Source of the DNA: Oscillospiraceae bacterium
GTDB taxonomy: Bacteria; Bacillota; Clostridia; Oscillospirales; Oscillospiraceae
Assembly: GCA_017535865.1 (NCBI GenBank)
Contig: JAFXTM010000012.1
Span: forward strand, 1-33,005
Direction of reading: 5' to 3'
Length of the DNA stretch: 33,005 nt
In this document: positions 30,317 to 33,005 of the stretch, piece by piece
Numbering within the stretch: position 1 is the first letter of the stretch
How the letters are laid out: every line of letters starts with the position of its first letter
Made by a program: the position numbers and the translations under genes
Notes under the pieces: model-generated
The model's input: the letters and a program-made list of their open reading frames with translations, nothing else
The model's database searches: none
Told to the model about the DNA's origin: nothing

Positions 30317-31305
30317 AACGGAGCATGCGCATGGTAACGGAGCGGCTGATCCTGGATCCTATACGCGCCTCCGATAAAGAGGATTATTTCATCAACATTT
30401 CCCATGACAGGAAGGTGCTGGAGACCTTTATCTGCCGCTATGCGGAGAGTCTGGAGGACTTCGATTTTTCCGCGTACCTCGCCCCAGGTCAGACGGGAAG
30501 CCGCCTGTTTGCGATCCGTCTGAAAGAGACGGGCCGCTTGATCGGGATCCTGACCTGTTTCGATGAAACCGAGCATTCCTGTGAGATCGGCTTCGGGATC
30601 GGCTCCCGGCATTGGGGGCACGGCTATGCCACCGAAGCGGTCGAGCGCTTTCTCACCTATCTGTTTGACGAGAAAGGCTTTCAAACCGTATATGCCTCCT
30701 TCTTTCCCGGGAACAGCGCCTCCCGGCGCGTGATGGAGAAATGCGGCATGCGCTATGACCGCTTTTCGGAAAAGGAGCTGAGCTACCTCGGTGCAGAGCG
30801 TGACCTGATCTATTACAGGATCAGCCGCGATTCCCGCCGGACGCTCTGGGCGATTCGTCCTCTGACAGAAGAGGAGACCCCCGCCGCGCTTCGGCTGGCC
30901 TGGAAAGTGTTTACGGAGTATGAGTCTCCGGACTACGCGCCGGAGGGAACGGAAGAATTCCGAAAATGCCTGCACGACGACAGTTATCTCACCGGGATCC
31001 GCTATTATGGTGCGTTTGATGGCAACAGGCCGGTCGGCGTGCTCGGAATCCGGGAGGAAGAACGTCACATCTGTTTTTTCTTCGTGGACGGAGAATACCA
31101 GCGCCGCGGCATCGGCACCGGGCTGTTCCGGCGGATGCGGGAGGACTTTCCCGCTCAGGCGATCACGCTCAACTCTTCACCTTTCGGTGTGCCGTTCTAC
31201 AAAGCGCTCGGCTTCACAGCGACGGCCCCTGAGCAGACGGTCCGCGGCATTCGCTTTACGCCGATGGTGTATGACGAAGAAAATCAAGAGGGCCGACAGC
31301 TATGA
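30313..31305 (+). CDS. Tandem GNAT-domain acetyltransferase
   Basis: This 330-residue protein holds two GNAT N-acetyltransferase domains. Domain 1 (about 1-175) is RimJ/RimL-like, with 'TERLILDPIRASD', the acetyl-CoA loop region 'RHWGHGYATEAVERFL' and 'NSASRRVMEKCGM'. Domain 2 (about 178-325) has 'ICFFFVDGEYQRRGIGTGLFRRM' (Q/RxxGxG/A loop) and 'NSSPFGVPFYKALGF'. Substrates are unknown. The start is a GTG with AGGAAGG 3 bases upstream, overlapping the hydrolase stop; its own end overlaps the next gene by 4 bases. Two fused GNATs behind a TetR and an amidohydrolase suggest modification or detoxification of a small molecule (inference). Confidence 0.85.
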   Translation: MKRSMRMVTERLILDPIRASDKEDYFINISHDRKVLETFICRYAESLEDFDFSAYLAPGQTGSRLFAIRLKETGRLIGILTCFDETEHSCEIGFGIGSRHWGHGYATEAVERFLTYLFDEKGFQTVYASFFPGNSASRRVMEKCGMRYDRFSEKELSYLGAERDLIYYRISRDSRRTLWAIRPLTEEETPAALRLAWKVFTEYESPDYAPEGTEEFRKCLHDDSYLTGIRYYGAFDGNRPVGVLGIREEERHICFFFVDGEYQRRGIGTGLFRRMREDFPAQAITLNSSPFGVPFYKALGFTATAPEQTVRGIRFTPMVYDEENQEGRQL

Positions 31306-31532
31306 GCAAATATGAGCCATTGTGGGAATATGTCCAAAGCCACGCGCCTTTGGAGCTGCGCTTTGACGAGGTGCGGCAAATCTGCGGCTTCCCCATCGAC
31401 CATTCCTTTTTGACCTGCAAAAAAGAGCTTGAGGCCTATGGGTATCTGGTCGGCAAGATTTCGATGAAAAACCAGACGGTGAGATTTCAGCCTGCTGCAT
31501 CAAAAGCGGATAAGAAAGGGCGTATGAAATAA
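31302..31532 (+). CDS. Small uncharacterised protein (76 residues)
   Basis: I do not recognise a named family with certainty. The product is soluble and acidic at its start (MSKYEPLWEYV), with a core 'LRFDEVRQICGFPIDHSFLTCKKELEAYGYLVGKISMKNQTVRF' that resembles a short conserved protein seen in many Firmicutes and looks like a small winged-helix-type fold (helix-helix-hairpin). The ATG overlaps the GNAT stop (ATGA), so it belongs to the TetR-led operon. The tail is lysine-rich (SKADKKGRMK). No cysteine pair or catalytic motif is visible. Confidence 0.75.
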   Translation: MSKYEPLWEYVQSHAPLELRFDEVRQICGFPIDHSFLTCKKELEAYGYLVGKISMKNQTVRFQPAASKADKKGRMK

Positions 31533-31533
31533 A

Positions 31534-31797
31534 ATGGAAGAGTTCCTTGATTCTATGAAAGCTGCGCTGCCGTGGATCGCCGCGGGGCTTTCGCTTGCCA
31601 TCTTCTTTGCGAGAGCAGCCAGGCGAAAACAGGCAAAACAGAAAAAGGCAGACTGCGGCTCCGAGGGCATGACGCTGGGTATGTGCTTTGGTGTGGCCAT
31701 GAGTACAGCGCTGCACATGGATACCGGCCTTGGCCTGACGCTCGGAATGCTGTTGGGGCTTCTCATCGGCTCGGGCATTGAGAAGAAGGACGAATGA
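31534..31797 (+). CDS. Small two-helix membrane protein
   Basis: This 87-residue product has a hydrophobic segment at about 12-28 (LPWIAAGLSLAIFFA), a basic stretch RRKQAKQKK, and a second long glycine- and methionine-rich hydrophobic region at about 45-83 with glycine-zipper-like spacing (GMTLGMCFG...GLGLTLGMLLGLLIGSG). Its ATG is one base after the previous stop. It resembles small clostridial membrane proteins of unknown role; I cannot assign function. It is the last tightly packed gene of the TetR-led operon before the next GNAT. Confidence 0.75.
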   Translation: MEEFLDSMKAALPWIAAGLSLAIFFARAARRKQAKQKKADCGSEGMTLGMCFGVAMSTALHMDTGLGLTLGMLLGLLIGSGIEKKDE

Positions 31798-31836
31798 ACC
31801 GACATATCCGTGATTTGTGAGAATTGAGAATAGATT

Positions 31837-32337
31837 ATGCTGGACACCTCCATACTGAGCAGTCATTATGAAATCCGCAGGCTGGGTGATCCCGATGCAG
31901 ACAGCATTCTGGAGCTCTGCGAGGGAAACACGCAGTTTTATCAATACTGCGAAGCGAAGCCGTCCAGGGAGCAGGTGCTCCACGATCTGCATATCACGCC
32001 CCCGGGTATCGAATCATCAGGCAAATACTATATCGGCTTTTTTCAAGAAGGCGTCCTGGTCGCTGTGATGGATCTAATCGACGGATACCCGGAGCCGGAT
32101 ATGGCTTTTATCGGCTTTTTTATGACGAGGAAAGAACTTCAGGGGCGGCAGATCGGCAGCATGATCATCCGGGAAACCGCAGTCTTCCTCAAAACAGTCG
32201 GCAAAACGGCCATACGACTGGCAATCGACAAAGACAATCCGCAATCCACCCATTTCTGGACAAAGAACGGCTTCTTCGTGATACGGGAACATATACGAAA
32301 CGGTTGGACGCTTCTTGAAGCGGAGAAGGCGCTTTGA
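31837..32337 (+). CDS. GNAT family N-acetyltransferase
   Basis: This 166-residue single GNAT domain has 'YEIRRLGDPDADSILELCEGN', the strand 'FIGFFMTRKELQGRQIGSMIIRET' carrying the acetyl-CoA pyrophosphate loop (QxxxIG form), and the C-terminal 'AIDKDNPQSTHFWTKNGF' that is common to GNATs with an FWxKxGF ending. The substrate is unknown. It starts 39 bases after the small membrane protein with only a weak upstream ribosome binding site (a GAGAAT-like stretch), so it may be expressed less. It is closed by a strong hairpin terminator. Confidence 0.85.
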   Translation: MLDTSILSSHYEIRRLGDPDADSILELCEGNTQFYQYCEAKPSREQVLHDLHITPPGIESSGKYYIGFFQEGVLVAVMDLIDGYPEPDMAFIGFFMTRKELQGRQIGSMIIRETAVFLKTVGKTAIRLAIDKDNPQSTHFWTKNGFFVIREHIRNGWTLLEAEKAL

Positions 32338-32350
32338 GCATCAGGCGGCA

Positions 32351-32399
32351 AAAAAACGACGCTGAACTGTGCTTCACACACAACTCAGCGTCGTTTTTT
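32351..32399 (+). terminator. Bidirectional terminator after the GNAT gene
   Basis: The 15-base arms AAAAAACGACGCTGA and TCAGCGTCGTTTTTT enclose a 19-base loop. It serves the GNAT gene and the convergent zinc-ribbon gene. Confidence 0.88.
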
Positions 32400-32438
32400 C
32401 CGGAAAGTCATGCGCCCACAAGCGATGGGCGGTACCGT

Positions 32439-32675
32439 TCAGTCTGTCGTATCGTCGAGCCAGTCGGCTACCTTCTCCTCTTCGAGGCCGAAGCCCGAAG
32501 CAAGAAACGCCGTCATCTCGTTGATGTTCATGGTCTTGATGCGTTCGAAGTTGGTCAAACCCTTGACGTCTTCCACAGCGCGTCCTTCGATGTAGCCGCA
32601 GTTATAGCACATATTAAGGGGGATCCTGCGATGGGAATCCAGCGTCATCTCGCTCCCGCAGCGGGGACATTTCAT
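32439..32675 (-). CDS. Zinc-ribbon microprotein
   Basis: This 78-residue product has a zinc ribbon built from two CxxC knuckles: C3/C6 (MKCPRCGSE) and C23/C26 (NMCYNCGYIEGR). After it comes a helical segment ending 'ERIKTMNINEMTAFLASGFGLEEEKVADWLDD', a shape often seen in small clostridial proteins. The ATG at 32675 has GGAGG 8 bases upstream, better than the longer in-frame start. It may bind nucleic acid or act as a metal-bound adaptor; nothing fixes its role. It has its own promoter and converges on the GNAT terminator. Confidence 0.72.
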   Translation of the reverse strand: MKCPRCGSEMTLDSHRRIPLNMCYNCGYIEGRAVEDVKGLTNFERIKTMNINEMTAFLASGFGLEEEKVADWLDDTTD

Positions 32676-32723
32676 AGTATTTTCCTCCAATCGGCTGAAA
32701 AGTTTGGGTATATCCTTAAATGT

Positions 32724-32752
32724 ATCGTAACGCAAAGCGCCGAGTTTTGCAA
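32724..32752 (-). promoter_or_regulatory. Probable promoter of the zinc-ribbon gene
   Basis: On the minus strand, TTGCAA (32747-32752) and TACGAT (32724-32729) are 17 bases apart, about 50 bases before the ATG at 32675. Confidence 0.45.
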
Positions 32753-32834
32753 GAGGGACGGACGCTTTTCCGTCAAAAAACCTCCCGGCCGGATGGGCGG
32801 GTGTCGTAAAACAGTTTTATAGTGTTTTGCAGGG

Positions 32835-32862
32835 ACGGCATGACTTACGGGTCATGCCGTTT
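32835..32862 (+). other. Hairpin in the right-hand gap
   Basis: ACGGCATGAC and GTCATGCCGT form a 10-bp stem with a 6-base loop, followed by a short, broken T-run. It could be a weak terminator. The rest of the 32753-32935 gap shows no gene. Confidence 0.5.
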
Positions 32863-32935
32863 CCTGTTTCATCAGTTCATCCAGAGGGATAAGCAGTTTG
32901 CGTGAAAAAGATAACCTGAAGAAAGAAAGATTCTG

Positions 32936-32964
32936 TTGACACGGTGTCAGAATGATGATATAGT
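32936..32964 (+). promoter_or_regulatory. Promoter for a gene beginning just beyond the window
   Basis: TTGACA (32936-32941) and TATAGT (32959-32964) are 17 bases apart. A Shine-Dalgarno AGAAGGAG lies at 32995-33002, so a coding start is expected within about 10 bases of the window end. Confidence 0.8.
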
Positions 32965-32983
32965 GTGTTCTGACATCGTGTCA
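32937..32983. promoter_or_regulatory. Twin TGACAC-type operators flanking the last promoter's -10 box
   Basis: TGACAC-G-GTGTCA (32937-32949) is a perfect dyad and overlaps the -35 box. TGACAT-C-GTGTCA (32971-32983) is the same dyad with one mismatch and lies just past the start point. They are 34 bp centre to centre. The form fits a TetR-family repressor, which may be the gene just outside. Confidence 0.7.
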
Positions 32984-33005
32984 ATATGCTTTTGAGAAGG
33001 AGTAA

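Noticed and set aside
1-33005. CRISPR arrays, tRNA or rRNA genes, prophage or insertion sequences
   Set aside because: I saw no regularly spaced repeats, cloverleaf-type sequences, transposase or phage genes, or terminal inverted repeats flanking a gene.

Overview
The window is 33 kb of GC-rich chromosome from what looks like a Gram-positive, probably anaerobic member of the Clostridia (Oscillospiraceae-like). Pointers are strong AGGAGG-type ribosome binding sites, the recA-recX-rimO-pgsA-cysS order, a sortase with an LPXTG-type tail, ferredoxin-rich oxidoreductases, a PflX-type radical SAM protein and an ECF biotin transporter. This placement is inference from gene content. I saw no phage, insertion sequence, CRISPR array, rRNA or tRNA.

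Left part (1-6743, + strand): a tightly packed housekeeping operon, prmC (cut by the window edge), recA, recX, rimO, pgsA, cysS and a TtcA-like PP-loop protein, closed by a bidirectional terminator. Two minus-strand genes with their own promoters follow: an FMN-dependent alpha-hydroxy-acid dehydrogenase and a radical SAM protein.

Central part (8999-18966): a trmL-pgk-tpiA-gpmI run (tRNA wobble methylation plus lower glycolysis), then a glycogen synthase with a long histone-H1-like N-terminal tail, a divergent alpha/beta hydrolase, and an 871-residue multidomain iron-sulfur/FAD oxidoreductase of the glutamate-synthase-small-subunit type.

Accessory part (19006-26119, minus strand): the most unusual segment. 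(i) A sortase sits behind what reads as a deletion scar: the 5' two-thirds of a signal peptidase I gene runs directly into the last ~40 codons of an LPXTG-type surface protein. (ii) An M18 aminopeptidase is translationally coupled to a substrate-binding lipoprotein whose domain order appears circularly permuted. (iii) A membrane protein joins a degenerate protein-kinase C-lobe to an external C-type-lectin domain. (iv) A beta-CASP metallo-beta-lactamase RNase-like protein follows.

Right part (26231-33005): bioY-birA-NUDIX, led by a dyad over the bioY promoter that looks like a BirA operator, so biotin uptake is probably under feedback control by the co-transcribed BirA. Next come a convergent phosphoribosyltransferase, then a TetR-led operon of overlapping genes (isochorismatase-like hydrolase, double GNAT, two small proteins), probably joined by a further GNAT gene. 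The TetR promoter sits inside a 44-bp dyad. A zinc-ribbon microprotein follows. The window ends in a promoter with two TGACAC-type operators and a Shine-Dalgarno sequence for a gene that starts just outside.
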